Positions 37,706-46,368 of a stretch of 46,538 nucleotides of DNA are shown in pieces. Under the pieces are notes generated by a model. It was not told where the DNA came from and did not search any database. It saw only the letters and a list, made by a program, of their open reading frames with translations. Positions within the stretch are counted from its first letter, which is position 1. Every line of letters begins with the position of its first letter. A program made the translations under genes and the position numbers. The DNA comes from an uncultured Pelagibacteraceae bacterium (lineage in GTDB: Bacteria > Pseudomonadota > Alphaproteobacteria > Pelagibacterales > Pelagibacteraceae), in assembly GCA_902555185.1 (NCBI GenBank), contig CACDSA010000007.1, forward strand, positions 1 to 46,538, in the 5' to 3' direction.

Positions 37706-37741
37706 AACGCCCTTTTTATTTTTTAAAGAGGGCGTTTTTTT
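37706..37741 (+). terminator. Intrinsic terminator after the polybasic mini-gene
   Basis: AACGCCCTTTTT (37706-37717) pairs with AAAGAGGGCGTT (37725-37736), a 12-bp stem with one G-U pair and a 7-base loop, followed by a T-run to 37741. It reaches into the stop codon of the convergent carD gene and may slow transcription from both sides. Confidence 0.88.
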
Positions 37742-38417
37742 ATTCCATTTGTGCAGAAATGTTATTTCTACCTAAAGCTTTATCCATTTTTTTTTGAACT
37801 TCTTCGGGACTTACTTTTAAAACTGCTTCAAATTCTGATTTTAGTCTTTCGTAAGCTTTTTCAAATAATTGTCTCTCAGAATAAGATTGATCTGCGATGA
37901 TATCTGTATTTTTATTTAAATCTTTAACTACTTCAGCTAATTCATAAATTTTACCAGAATTAATTTTTTGATCGTATTCCTGTGCTCGTCTACTCCACAT
38001 AGTTCTCTTTATCTTAGGTTTCGTTTTTAAAATTGATATACATTTATTTATCTGGTTTATAGATGCTATTGGTCTTAGTTTTGATTGTTGATTAATTGGA
38101 ACAGTCAAAGTTAATTTTTCTTTTTCAACTAAAATTTTATAAAATTGTATATCTATTTCCCCAATTTTAGCTTTTTCTATTGAAGTTATTTTTCCAACAC
38201 CATGTTTTGGATAAACTACAAAATCTTTTAGATTATAAATTTTTTTCTCAGTCGGTTGCTTTTTAATTTTCTTAATTTCTGGTTTTTCCTCAGTTCCAGA
38301 TATTGTATTTTTCTTCTCTAATATTTTTTCGTTATTTTTAACTTTTGATTTTGATATTATTTTTTTTACATTTTTAGTTTTTTTGAGTTTTTTATTTTTC
38401 TTCTTTTTTTTTGGCAT
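37740..38417 (-). CDS. carD: CarD-family transcription regulator with Lys-rich N-terminal extension
   Basis: RNA-polymerase-binding factor of the CarD/CdnL/TRCF family, which stabilises open complexes at promoters. 225 aa. The RNAP-interaction domain begins around residue 62 (YNLKDFVVYPKHGVGKITSIE) and is followed by the helical DNA-contacting domain with WSRRAQEYDQKINSG and SYSERQLFEKAYERL. The first about 60 residues are a low-complexity Lys-rich extension (MPKKKKKNKKLKKTKNVKK) not part of the CarD fold. Forms a block with fdxA and the helicase, as in many Alphaproteobacteria. Confidence 0.93.
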   Translation of the reverse strand: MPKKKKKNKKLKKTKNVKKIISKSKVKNNEKILEKKNTISGTEEKPEIKKIKKQPTEKKIYNLKDFVVYPKHGVGKITSIEKAKIGEIDIQFYKILVEKEKLTLTVPINQQSKLRPIASINQINKCISILKTKPKIKRTMWSRRAQEYDQKINSGKIYELAEVVKDLNKNTDIIADQSYSERQLFEKAYERLKSEFEAVLKVSPEEVQKKMDKALGRNNISAQME

Positions 38418-38419
38418 AG

Positions 38420-38761
38420 TTACTGTCCTGGTTTTTCCGAGAAGTGCTTTTCAAATTTATCTTTTATTTCTCTAAATTTTTCGTGCTCCTTCATAGGTTC
38501 CTTTTTTTTTGAAATATTAGGCCACAACCCAGAATATTTTTTATTAATTGATATCCATTTTTCTTTGTCTGAAACAGCGTCATCAGTATCTGCTTTAATA
38601 GCATCAATCGGACATTCGGGTTCACAAACTCCACAATCAATACATTCATCGGGATTTATCGCGAGCATGTTTTCTCCTTCATAAAAACAATCTACTGGGC
38701 AAACTTCTACACAATCAGTGAGCTTACACTTTATACATTCATCTTTTATAAAATATGTCAT
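38420..38761 (-). CDS. fdxA: Ferredoxin FdxA (7Fe-8S type)
   Basis: 113-aa ferredoxin. Cysteines at 9, 17 and 21 fit the 3Fe-4S cluster and those at 40, 43, 46 (CIDCGVC) plus 25 and 50 the 4Fe-4S cluster, matching the Azotobacter FdI/FdxA pattern. An extra Cys12 is present near the 3Fe site. The C-terminal [23 protein letters not shown]-like tail is normal for the group. Electron partner unknown. Start overlaps the TerB-like stop by four bases. Confidence 0.94.
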   Translation of the reverse strand: MTYFIKDECIKCKLTDCVEVCPVDCFYEGENMLAINPDECIDCGVCEPECPIDAIKADTDDAVSDKEKWISINKKYSGLWPNISKKKEPMKEHEKFREIKDKFEKHFSEKPGQ

Positions 38762-39147
38762 TTTGAATTCAAGATTTTAAGTTTTACTTCTGCGCAAATT
38801 TTATCTGGTACATATATCAATCCACATACTCTTCTCATTAAATTTGACTCATATTGATCTATGGTTTTATCCGAAATTATTATTTTCCACAAATGTTCAA
38901 TAATGTTAATTTTTACATCTTCAGAGTTTTGTTTAATGATGTTTGTATAATTAAGTAATTGATTAGAATTACTTTCAATTGTCTCAGCATCTTTTAATAT
39001 CTTTACTTCATCTTCATCTTTAAGGTAGGATTTTATAAAACTTTTTATAAGATCCTTTTCATGATCAGAATAGATTTCGTCAATTTTTGCTGCATGAACT
39101 AGAAGTGCAGATATACCAGTAATACTTTTTTTATCAAATGTTGTCAT
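38758..39147 (-). CDS. TerB-like helical protein
   Basis: 129 aa, all-helical pattern with the TerB-family layout: [26 protein letters not shown] near the start and [29 protein letters not shown] near the end, each a helix with acidic metal-site-like residues. Single-domain TerB-like proteins are common next to housekeeping genes and do not imply tellurite resistance. In other Alphaproteobacteria the slot between helicase and fdxA usually holds an S4-domain protein; here it is this gene. Confidence 0.8.
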   Translation of the reverse strand: MTTFDKKSITGISALLVHAAKIDEIYSDHEKDLIKSFIKSYLKDEDEVKILKDAETIESNSNQLLNYTNIIKQNSEDVKINIIEHLWKIIISDKTIDQYESNLMRRVCGLIYVPDKICAEVKLKILNSK

Positions 39148-41613
39148 TTATTTTAAATTTAATGAAAGCAGTTTATTAAATGGATTTTCTTTTTTGTCAA
39201 ATTTTATTAACTTTTCTTTCTGCTTCTTTTCCCCTTTAAAAACATAGATATCTTCCGCCTTATCTTTCTTATAATTCATATATACCATTAATTTATAGAA
39301 ATTATCTTTGGTGCACCCTAATAAATTCATCATTTCGGTACTTACCTGGAATTTTCTATTTTTAGTTTTACCAATAATCTTTAAAAATAGTTTTTCCAAA
39401 ATATCAATCCTTACAAAGAAATCTTTAAATTTTTCAAATCCGCATAAAAGCATAAAATTTTTTTCATAATTTTTACTTATCAAAAAATTTAATCCTGATT
39501 TAGGTATTCTAGTTTGGATTGGAATATCATAAAAAATTTTCCATAATGATATTCTAAATTCTACAGCTTTTGGTTTAAGCATTCTAGGAAGATATATGTG
39601 GTATCTTCCAATTTTAATTCCCATCCCCCATAATTTTTTTCTCTCCTCTATAGGGATAAGTTTGACTATTTTTTCAACATTACTTCTTTTAATAACCCCA
39701 TTATTTTCGTAAAGTTGAAATATTAAACCTCTAAGATATTGATTACTAATTTTTTGTTTTTTTAATCTAATTAAATCACCTAAAAATTCATTAATATATT
39801 CTCTCAACCAGTTATTTAAAAATTTTGATAATTTCAATTTCGACTCTTCATTTAAAGACTCATCTGCAATTATATCTATTTCTGGATTTAAATAATCGTT
39901 ACCCTTTTTAAGTCTGGCTATTGGATTATCTCTCCAAAGAATTTTGTTTTCATCATTAATCTTCAATTTTCCCTCATTTAAAATCTCATTTGTTCTTTTT
40001 ATCAATTCTTCCTCAACACCTTTTCTTGCAGCCTTTTTTATAGATTTAATATCAGTCTCTAATGTTTTTGAGGTAATCTCTATTAAGAATTTAAGACCTT
40101 TTAGTTCCCCAATAAGTTGATCATCTATATAAATTTTATTTTCTTTATCTATTTCAGTATTTAGTACTAGATCTTGTTTTAAACTTCTGGATAAAATACT
40201 TATCTTCTTATCAATAAAACTTTTTGTTAACTCTTCATGCAATTTGTCAGATAATTTGTCTTCTATACTTTTTGTTACCTGAACCCAATAGTCGGAATTC
40301 TCAACCCAATTTTTCTTATTAGCAACATAAGACCAAGTTCTAACATTTGATAGTCTGTGAGAGAGTAAATCAACATTTCCATGATCTTTCTCTAAACCTT
40401 TAAGTTGTTCTTTCATAAATTTGCTAGGTATTCTGTTTTTTCGCGTTGAAAGAAACTGGAAAACTTTGTCAATAACATTAATGTGTTGACCGTAAGCTTT
40501 TTTTTCAAAGTCAGGAATTTGGCAACACTCCCAAAGTAATTCTAAATGTTTATGATAAATAATATTATTGGTTCCTTTTTTTAAGAAAAATCTTAATACA
40601 CTCTCATCAAGCGAGTCATTAGTTCTTAAAAGATTTCTATTGTTAGGCTTCAATTCAAGAGAAGATATTAAATTTTCTGGACTTTCAAAGTCTAATTTAG
40701 AGTTTCTCCAGAAAATAGTTTTAGTTTCTGGTAATTGGTGTTTTTCTATCTTTTCTATTTCATCAGAATTTAGAGCCTCACATTCGCCTGTAGTTCCAAA
40801 TCCACCATCGTTTTTATATCGTCCAGCTCTACCTGCAATTTGAGATAATTCAATAAGGTTTAATCTTCTTGTTTTTTTTCCATCAAATTTTTTAAGGTTT
40901 GAAAAATAAATTTCATTGATATCCATATTTAAACCCATACCAATTGCATCAGTTGCAATTAAATAATCAACATCACCAGATTGATACAAACCTACTTGGG
41001 AGTTTCTTGTTTTAGGACTTAGTGATCCCATAATTACTGCAGCCCCTCCTTTTTGCCTTCTAACTAATTCTGCAATGGCATAAACCTCTTCAATTGAAAA
41101 TGCTATTATTGCAACTTTCCGATCAAGCCTTGATATTTTTTTAATGCCTGAATAGCTTAATTTTGAGTATCTATCTTTTTTTTCAAATTCTACATCTTTT
41201 ACCAAAACATTAATAATGTTTTCCATTATTTGGGAGCCTAAAAACATTGTAAGTTTATTACCTCTTGACTCTAATAATCTTTCAGTAAAAATATGTCCTC
41301 TTTCTCTGTCAGCACACATTTGAATTTCATCGATTGCAACAAAGTCTACCTCTTTATTTTTAGGCATAGACTCGACAGTACATATGAAATAATTTGCGGT
41401 TCCCGGTACTATTTTCTCTTCTCCAGTAATTAATGCAACTTTATCAACACCAACCTTGTTTACACATTTATCGTATACTTCTCTTGCTAAAAGTCTCAAT
41501 GGCAATCCAAAAATACCAGTTTCATACTTAAGCATTTTTTCTATCGCAACATGTGTCTTGCCGGTATTTGTTGGACCAAGTAATGCAATAATTCTATGTG
41601 ATTGATTTTTCAT
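39148..41613 (-). CDS. SUV3-like superfamily 2 helicase
   Basis: 821-aa ATP-dependent helicase. Walker A GPTNTGKT at 13-20, DEIQ box at 95-98 (AIDEIQMCADRERGH), and motif VI in IELSQIAGRAGRYKNDGGFG; this DEIQ form is that of mitochondrial SUV3 and its alphaproteobacterial relatives, which unwind RNA for degradation. The C-terminal half (about 420-821) is Lys-rich and helical. Last gene of the carD-fdxA-TerB block in map order, first to be transcribed. Confidence 0.92.
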   Translation of the reverse strand: MKNQSHRIIALLGPTNTGKTHVAIEKMLKYETGIFGLPLRLLAREVYDKCVNKVGVDKVALITGEEKIVPGTANYFICTVESMPKNKEVDFVAIDEIQMCADRERGHIFTERLLESRGNKLTMFLGSQIMENIINVLVKDVEFEKKDRYSKLSYSGIKKISRLDRKVAIIAFSIEEVYAIAELVRRQKGGAAVIMGSLSPKTRNSQVGLYQSGDVDYLIATDAIGMGLNMDINEIYFSNLKKFDGKKTRRLNLIELSQIAGRAGRYKNDGGFGTTGECEALNSDEIEKIEKHQLPETKTIFWRNSKLDFESPENLISSLELKPNNRNLLRTNDSLDESVLRFFLKKGTNNIIYHKHLELLWECCQIPDFEKKAYGQHINVIDKVFQFLSTRKNRIPSKFMKEQLKGLEKDHGNVDLLSHRLSNVRTWSYVANKKNWVENSDYWVQVTKSIEDKLSDKLHEELTKSFIDKKISILSRSLKQDLVLNTEIDKENKIYIDDQLIGELKGLKFLIEITSKTLETDIKSIKKAARKGVEEELIKRTNEILNEGKLKINDENKILWRDNPIARLKKGNDYLNPEIDIIADESLNEESKLKLSKFLNNWLREYINEFLGDLIRLKKQKISNQYLRGLIFQLYENNGVIKRSNVEKIVKLIPIEERKKLWGMGIKIGRYHIYLPRMLKPKAVEFRISLWKIFYDIPIQTRIPKSGLNFLISKNYEKNFMLLCGFEKFKDFFVRIDILEKLFLKIIGKTKNRKFQVSTEMMNLLGCTKDNFYKLMVYMNYKKDKAEDIYVFKGEKKQKEKLIKFDKKENPFNKLLSLNLK

Positions 41614-41663
41614 TTTGTGTAAGATAAATTTTTTTATACTATATGTAGATCAAAGTTGAGAAC

Positions 41664-41738
41664 AAAATAGGATTAAAACATGACCGAATCAATTTGTCAA
41701 ATGTTCCTATTTTAACAATTGATTTGACTTTCAATAGG
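41664..41738 (+). promoter_or_regulatory. Structured leader before the aminotransferase gene
   Basis: The 154-base gap 41614-41767 holds overlapping inverted repeats. AAAATAGGA (41664-41672) pairs with TCCTATTTT (41705-41713); CCTATT (41706-41711) could instead pair with AATAGG (41733-41738); and GTCAAAT (41696-41702) pairs with ATTTGAC (41722-41728), next to AATCAATTTGT / ACAATTGATT. The two CCTATT pairings are mutually exclusive, as in a switching leader. A possible promoter is TTGTGT (41615) with TACTAT (41637). No known riboswitch was recognised. Confidence 0.4.
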
Positions 41739-41767
41739 CAGTCCCCGTATAGGTATTTCAAGGTAAG

Positions 41768-43006
41768 ATGTCATCTAAAGTAAAAAAGAAAATTCTTAAA
41801 TTAAAAGAATCTTCTACACTAGTAATTAATGAGAAATCTAAAGAACTCATTTCAAAAGGTAAAAAAGTTTATCAATTTGGTTTCGGCCAGTCTCCTTTTC
41901 CAGTTCCAGATAAAATTGTTGAAACATTAAAAAAATATGCTCATAGAAAAGAATATTTGCCAATACAAGGCTTACCTGAATTAAGAGAGAAAATTTCAAA
42001 ATATTTATTACATAGAACTGGAAATAATTTTCCAAAAGAAAATATTTTAATTACCCCTGGATCTAAAGAAGCTATGTTATTAATTCATATTGCTTTTAAT
42101 GGAGAGATAATAATTCCTGCTCCGGGTTGGGTTTCATATGAACCTCAAGCCGAAATAGGATCAAACAAAGTCCATTGGTTAGAAACCTCAAGAACCAATA
42201 ATTGGTTCCCAACTGGAAAAGAACTTGAAAAAAAAATTATATCGATTGGCAAAAATAAAAATTTAATATTTATTCTGAATTCTCCGAACAACCCTTCAGG
42301 TACAGTTTGTAAAAATTTAGAAGAGTTAGCTAGAGTTGCAAAAAAATATAAAATTATGATTTTATCTGATGAAATTTATACTGATTTAACTTTTAATGAT
42401 AGTTATCATTCAATTTCAAAATTTTACTCTGAGTTAACTTTTATAACTGGAGGATTAAGCAAATGGTGTGGTGCAGGAGGCTGGAGATTAGGATTTTTAG
42501 CTGTACCAAAAAAATTAACTGAATTCTTATCGAGTTTAAAATCTCTTGCAAGTGAGTCCTACTCAACTGTGAATACTCCTACACAGTATGCTTCAGTAGA
42601 GGCTTATGCAAATGAGCACAAACAATATAAACTCAAGGTAAAAGCTATACTTAAAGCTGTAGGAAATTACGTTTATAACAATTTAAAATCAAATAAAATT
42701 TTGATAGCTCCACCTCAAGGTGCATTTTACTTAATGCCAGAATTTAAAATTAAAAAATTTAAAACTTCCTCAAAATTATGCGAAGCAATTTTAAATGAAA
42801 CTGGAGTTGCTATGTTACCAGGTTCTGATTTTGGTTTTAAACCAAAAAAATTGTTAACCAGGTTGAGTTACACAGATTTTGATGGAACAGAATTTTATAG
42901 AAATGTTACAAATTGTAATCAGATAGATGATGAGATGATAAAAAAATTCGCTCCAAATGTAGTAGAGGGGGTTTCTAAGCTGTCAAATTGGGCCAAAAAT
43001 TTGTAA
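41768..43006 (+). CDS. Class I/II PLP-dependent aminotransferase
   Basis: 412 aa. Landmarks of the aspartate-aminotransferase superfamily: FGFGQSPFPVPDKIV, YLPIQGLPELREKI, LITPGSKEAMLL, FILNSPNNPSGTV, ILSDEIYTDLTF, the PLP lysine in GGLSKWCGAGGWRLGF, and the C-terminal arginine in TRLSYTDFDG. The GGLSKWCGAGGWRLG form resembles aminotransferases sometimes annotated as aspartate or methionine aminotransferases; substrate is not assigned. An AAGGTAAG just before the ATG is the ribosome binding site, and the leader is structured. Confidence 0.9.
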   Translation: MSSKVKKKILKLKESSTLVINEKSKELISKGKKVYQFGFGQSPFPVPDKIVETLKKYAHRKEYLPIQGLPELREKISKYLLHRTGNNFPKENILITPGSKEAMLLIHIAFNGEIIIPAPGWVSYEPQAEIGSNKVHWLETSRTNNWFPTGKELEKKIISIGKNKNLIFILNSPNNPSGTVCKNLEELARVAKKYKIMILSDEIYTDLTFNDSYHSISKFYSELTFITGGLSKWCGAGGWRLGFLAVPKKLTEFLSSLKSLASESYSTVNTPTQYASVEAYANEHKQYKLKVKAILKAVGNYVYNNLKSNKILIAPPQGAFYLMPEFKIKKFKTSSKLCEAILNETGVAMLPGSDFGFKPKKLLTRLSYTDFDGTEFYRNVTNCNQIDDEMIKKFAPNVVEGVSKLSNWAKNL

Positions 43007-43014
43007 GAATCTCT

Positions 43015-43043
43015 TTGACCTATAACTGATAACGTAGTTAAAT
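43015..43043 (+). promoter_or_regulatory. Promoter of the TRAP receptor gene
   Basis: TTGACC (43015-43020) and TTAAAT (43038-43043) are 17 bases apart, just after the aminotransferase stop. A strong ribosome binding site AGAGGAG stands seven bases before the ATG at 43070, in line with high expression of a binding protein. Confidence 0.6.
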
Positions 43044-43069
43044 TAATTATTATAACAAGAGGAGTACAC

Positions 43070-44074
43070 ATGAAAAAAATGATGTCATTGATTTCAGCGG
43101 TGCTAGTAATGTTTGCTTTTTCAAGCCCCATTACATCAATCGCTAAATCAGCAGAGTTCTTTACAATAGGAACAGGCGGACCAACTGGAGTTTACTTCCA
43201 AACAGGTAACGCAATTTGTAAAATGTTACATAAATCGGCAATTAGTGCTGACCACGGTAGAAAAAAAGGTACAGCTAAAGCTTACAGATGTACTGCGCCT
43301 TCAACAGGTGGTTCAAACTACAATATTGGACAAATCAAAGATGGTGAGTTTCAATTTGGTGTTGCTCAGTCAGACTGGCAGTATCATGCTTACAACGGTT
43401 CAAGCAAATGGGAAGGAAAACAATTCAGCGACTTGAGAGCTGTATTTTCTGTTCACAACGAACCTTTCCAAATTTGGGCAAGTAAAAAATCTGGAATTAA
43501 AAATTTCAAAGGCCTAAAAGGAAAAACAGTAAACATTGGAAATCCGGGTTCTGGTCAAAGAGGAACAATGGAAGAATTAATGAAAGCTATGGGTGCAGAT
43601 ATGAGTATGTTCAAAGCAACTACTGAACTTACTTCTTCTGAGCAAGTAAAAGCTCTTTGTGACGGTAAAATAGATGCATTTGGATATTCAGTAGGATTTC
43701 CAAATGGTGCTATGGAGCAAGCAGCTACTTGCAAAGCTAAAGCTAGCCCAATTAATTTAACAGGTGCACCAGTTCAAGGTTTAATTGATGGAGCAGACTA
43801 TTACGCTAAAGCAGTTATTCCAAAAGGAACTTACTCAAATCAGAAAAAAGACGCTACAACATTTGGTGTAAAAGCTACTGTTGTAACAAGCGCTAATGTT
43901 TCTGAAGAGCTTGTATACTTAGTAACAAAAGCGGTAATGGAAAACTTTGATGATTTCAGAGCTCAACACCCTGCTTTTGGACCACTGGAAAAGAAAAACA
44001 TGATAGCTGATGGTTTATCAGCTCCATTACATCCAGGTGCAATTAAGTACTACAAAGAAGCTGGATTAATGTAA
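43070..44074 (+). CDS. TRAP transporter solute-binding protein, TAXI family
   Basis: Periplasmic binding protein of a TAXI-type TRAP transporter, 334 aa. Signal peptide MKKMMSLISAVLVMFAFSS, cleavage about residue 28 (IAKSA). The mature protein opens with EFFTIGTGGPTGVYFQTGNAIC, the TAXI signature, followed by the mid-protein KGLKGKTVNIGNPGSGQRGT. The ligand is unknown; TAXI receptors bind glutamate or other carboxylates. It has its own promoter, and a terminator separates it from the permease gene. Confidence 0.95.
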   Translation: MKKMMSLISAVLVMFAFSSPITSIAKSAEFFTIGTGGPTGVYFQTGNAICKMLHKSAISADHGRKKGTAKAYRCTAPSTGGSNYNIGQIKDGEFQFGVAQSDWQYHAYNGSSKWEGKQFSDLRAVFSVHNEPFQIWASKKSGIKNFKGLKGKTVNIGNPGSGQRGTMEELMKAMGADMSMFKATTELTSSEQVKALCDGKIDAFGYSVGFPNGAMEQAATCKAKASPINLTGAPVQGLIDGADYYAKAVIPKGTYSNQKKDATTFGVKATVVTSANVSEELVYLVTKAVMENFDDFRAQHPAFGPLEKKNMIADGLSAPLHPGAIKYYKEAGLM

Positions 44075-44092
44075 TTCAACTAAATACTTTAA

Positions 44093-44129
44093 TTAAAAAA
44101 GGCCCAATATTTCTTGGGCCTTTTTTTTT
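44093..44129 (+). terminator. Terminator between TRAP receptor and permease
   Basis: GGCCCAA (44101-44107) and TTGGGCC (44114-44120) form a stem with an ATATTTC-type loop, preceded by A-run and followed by nine T (44121-44129). It stops most transcripts after the receptor gene; partial read-through would give more receptor than permease. Confidence 0.9.
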
Positions 44130-44151
44130 AGAATAAGGTATCTTAACTAAA

Positions 44152-46368
44152 ATGAATCAAAACATTCAAAGTAAGATTAAAGATAAAATTCAAGAAGATA
44201 TTTCTCCGACAAGAAACTTATCCGGTGTTCATTTGAAAATAGTTTTTGGTATAGCAATACTCTGGACTTTTTTTCAACTCTGGTATGCCTCTCCTTTCCC
44301 TTTTTGGCTCAACTTTGGAATGTTCAAAGGTTTACCCGCAAGAGCTATTCATTTAGGTTTTGCTTTGACACTTGCTTTTTTAATTTTTCCTGCTGTTAGA
44401 GGAAAAAGGATTTCACTATTTGATATTCTAATAAGTATAATTGCTGCATTTTGTTGTTTATATATTTATTTTTTTTATGATGATCTTGTTAATAGAGGTG
44501 GAATACTTTTAGTAAAAGAAATATTTGGATTTAAAGTCCCAGTTGAACTTATAATTGGGGCCATAGGTATATTAATCTTATTAGAAGCGACTAGGCGGGC
44601 TATAGGCTTACCTTTAGTAATAATAGCAGTTTGTTTTCTCTTGTTTTCTTATTTTGGAAAATATGCTCCTGATATTATTTCTCACGGCGGACTTTCAGTT
44701 AAAAGATTAGTAGGATTTCAATGGTTTGACCAAGAAGCAATATTTGGAATTCCAATAGGAGTTTCAGTAGATTTCATTTTTTTATTCGTATTATTTGGAG
44801 CTTTATTAGAAACTGCAGGTGGTGGTAAGTATTTTTTAGATTTAGCTTTTGCAATGGTTGGAAAAATGCGAGGAGGTCCAGCTAAGGCTGCAATATTAGG
44901 ATCTGGAATGACTGGTATGATTTCAGGTTCTTCAATAGCAAACACTGTAACAACAGGTACTTTCACAATTCCTATTATGAAGAAAACTGGTTTCTCCCAA
45001 GAGAAAGCAGGTGCCATTGAAGTCTCTTCATCAGTAAATGGACAAATAATGCCACCTGTTATGGGTGCTGCTGCTTTTGTTATGGCAAGCTTTATTGGTG
45101 TTACTTATTTTGAAGTTGTTAAACACGCTTTCTTACCTGCTATCATTTCTTATATTGCTTTGTTTTATATATCTCATTTAGAAGCTCTCAAATTAGGATT
45201 AAAAGGAATGGATGATGCTGATGTCCCTCACTTAAAGAAAACTTTTTTATCTGGTTTACATTTTCTAATACCAATTTTTGTTTTGATTTTTTTACTCGTT
45301 TATATGAGATACACAGCAGGCTTTTCAATCTTTTATGCAACGTTATCTTTAATAATAGTAAACTTAGTAAGTCGTATAATTAAAAATCCTGATTTTAAAA
45401 CTGGCTTAATTGACTGGTACAACCAAACTATAGTCGGTTTACAAAAAGGTGCGATTAACATGGTAGGGGTAGGGATTGCAATTGCTACAGCAGGAATAAT
45501 TGTAGGAGCAGTAGGATCTACAGGCCTGAGTACTAATTTAATTATAGTTATTGAAACGATAGCAAGAGACAATGTAATTATTTTAATATTATTAACTATT
45601 ATACTTTGCTTGTTACTTGGCATGGGTCTTCCTACAACTGCAAACTATGTGGTAGTGGCTTCACTAATGTCTACAGTTTTAGTAGATGTTGGAAACGCTT
45701 CGGGCTTTATTTTTCCGTTAATTGCTGTTCACTTATTCGTATTTTATTTTGGGTTGATGGCCGATGTAACACCACCAGTTGGTTTAGCATCCTATGCAGC
45801 TGCTGCTATCTCTGGTGGCGACCCTTTAAGAACGGGACTGCAAGCTATTTGGTATAGTTTGAGAACAGGAATTTTACCGATTGTCTTTTTGTTTAATCAC
45901 GAGCTACTATTAATAGGGGTAGATAGTATCTGGCAAGCTCTATTAGTTATAGTAACTTCATTAATTGGAATTTTAGTTTTTACTGCTGCTACTCAACAAT
46001 GGTTTATAAATAGGTTAAGATGGTATGAGATCATAGCGTTTTTAATAATATCTTTATCTTTTTTAGCTCCAGATTATGTTTTAGGTAAATTCTATCCTAA
46101 ATTTAATGAGCAAAAACTTTCAGCAGAAAGTATTCAAAATTTATCTTTTGACCCATCAAAAGAAGTTCATATAAAAGTCACACGAGTCACTGAGTATGGA
46201 GAAAGATATAAACTATTTGTTATTGATAAAGAGAAATTTGAAAATAATTATAACCTTGAAGAATATGGCGTAACATTAGCAGATCAGAATGATCAATTAA
46301 CTGTTGATAAATTAAACTGGAGAGGGGAAGCAAAAAAAAATCTGGTATTCAGATGGGCGATATTATAA
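44152..46368 (+). CDS. TRAP transporter fused permease (DctQ-DctM type, TAXI)
   Basis: 738-aa inner-membrane protein: a cytoplasmic start, a four-helix DctQ-like part (about residues 25-140), then the 12-helix DctM core with the GSGMTGMISGSSIANTVTTG, SSVNGQIMPPVMGAAAF, and LGMGLPTTANYVVVASL loops that define the family, and a C-terminal soluble tail of about 80 residues after the last helix (from about 655) as in TRAP permeases carrying a DUF3394 region. It moves the ligand of the preceding TAXI receptor with sodium. Its end overlaps the small ORF at 46353. Confidence 0.95.
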   Translation: MNQNIQSKIKDKIQEDISPTRNLSGVHLKIVFGIAILWTFFQLWYASPFPFWLNFGMFKGLPARAIHLGFALTLAFLIFPAVRGKRISLFDILISIIAAFCCLYIYFFYDDLVNRGGILLVKEIFGFKVPVELIIGAIGILILLEATRRAIGLPLVIIAVCFLLFSYFGKYAPDIISHGGLSVKRLVGFQWFDQEAIFGIPIGVSVDFIFLFVLFGALLETAGGGKYFLDLAFAMVGKMRGGPAKAAILGSGMTGMISGSSIANTVTTGTFTIPIMKKTGFSQEKAGAIEVSSSVNGQIMPPVMGAAAFVMASFIGVTYFEVVKHAFLPAIISYIALFYISHLEALKLGLKGMDDADVPHLKKTFLSGLHFLIPIFVLIFLLVYMRYTAGFSIFYATLSLIIVNLVSRIIKNPDFKTGLIDWYNQTIVGLQKGAINMVGVGIAIATAGIIVGAVGSTGLSTNLIIVIETIARDNVIILILLTIILCLLLGMGLPTTANYVVVASLMSTVLVDVGNASGFIFPLIAVHLFVFYFGLMADVTPPVGLASYAAAAISGGDPLRTGLQAIWYSLRTGILPIVFLFNHELLLIGVDSIWQALLVIVTSLIGILVFTAATQQWFINRLRWYEIIAFLIISLSFLAPDYVLGKFYPKFNEQKLSAESIQNLSFDPSKEVHIKVTRVTEYGERYKLFVIDKEKFENNYNLEEYGVTLADQNDQLTVDKLNWRGEAKKNLVFRWAIL

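Noticed and set aside
38758-39147. Tellurite resistance gene
   Set aside because: Single-domain TerB-like protein without ter operon partners; the fold alone does not show resistance.
41680-41715. Short ORF (MTESICQMFLF) in the aminotransferase leader as a leader peptide
   Set aside because: No ribosome binding site and no run of regulatory codons.
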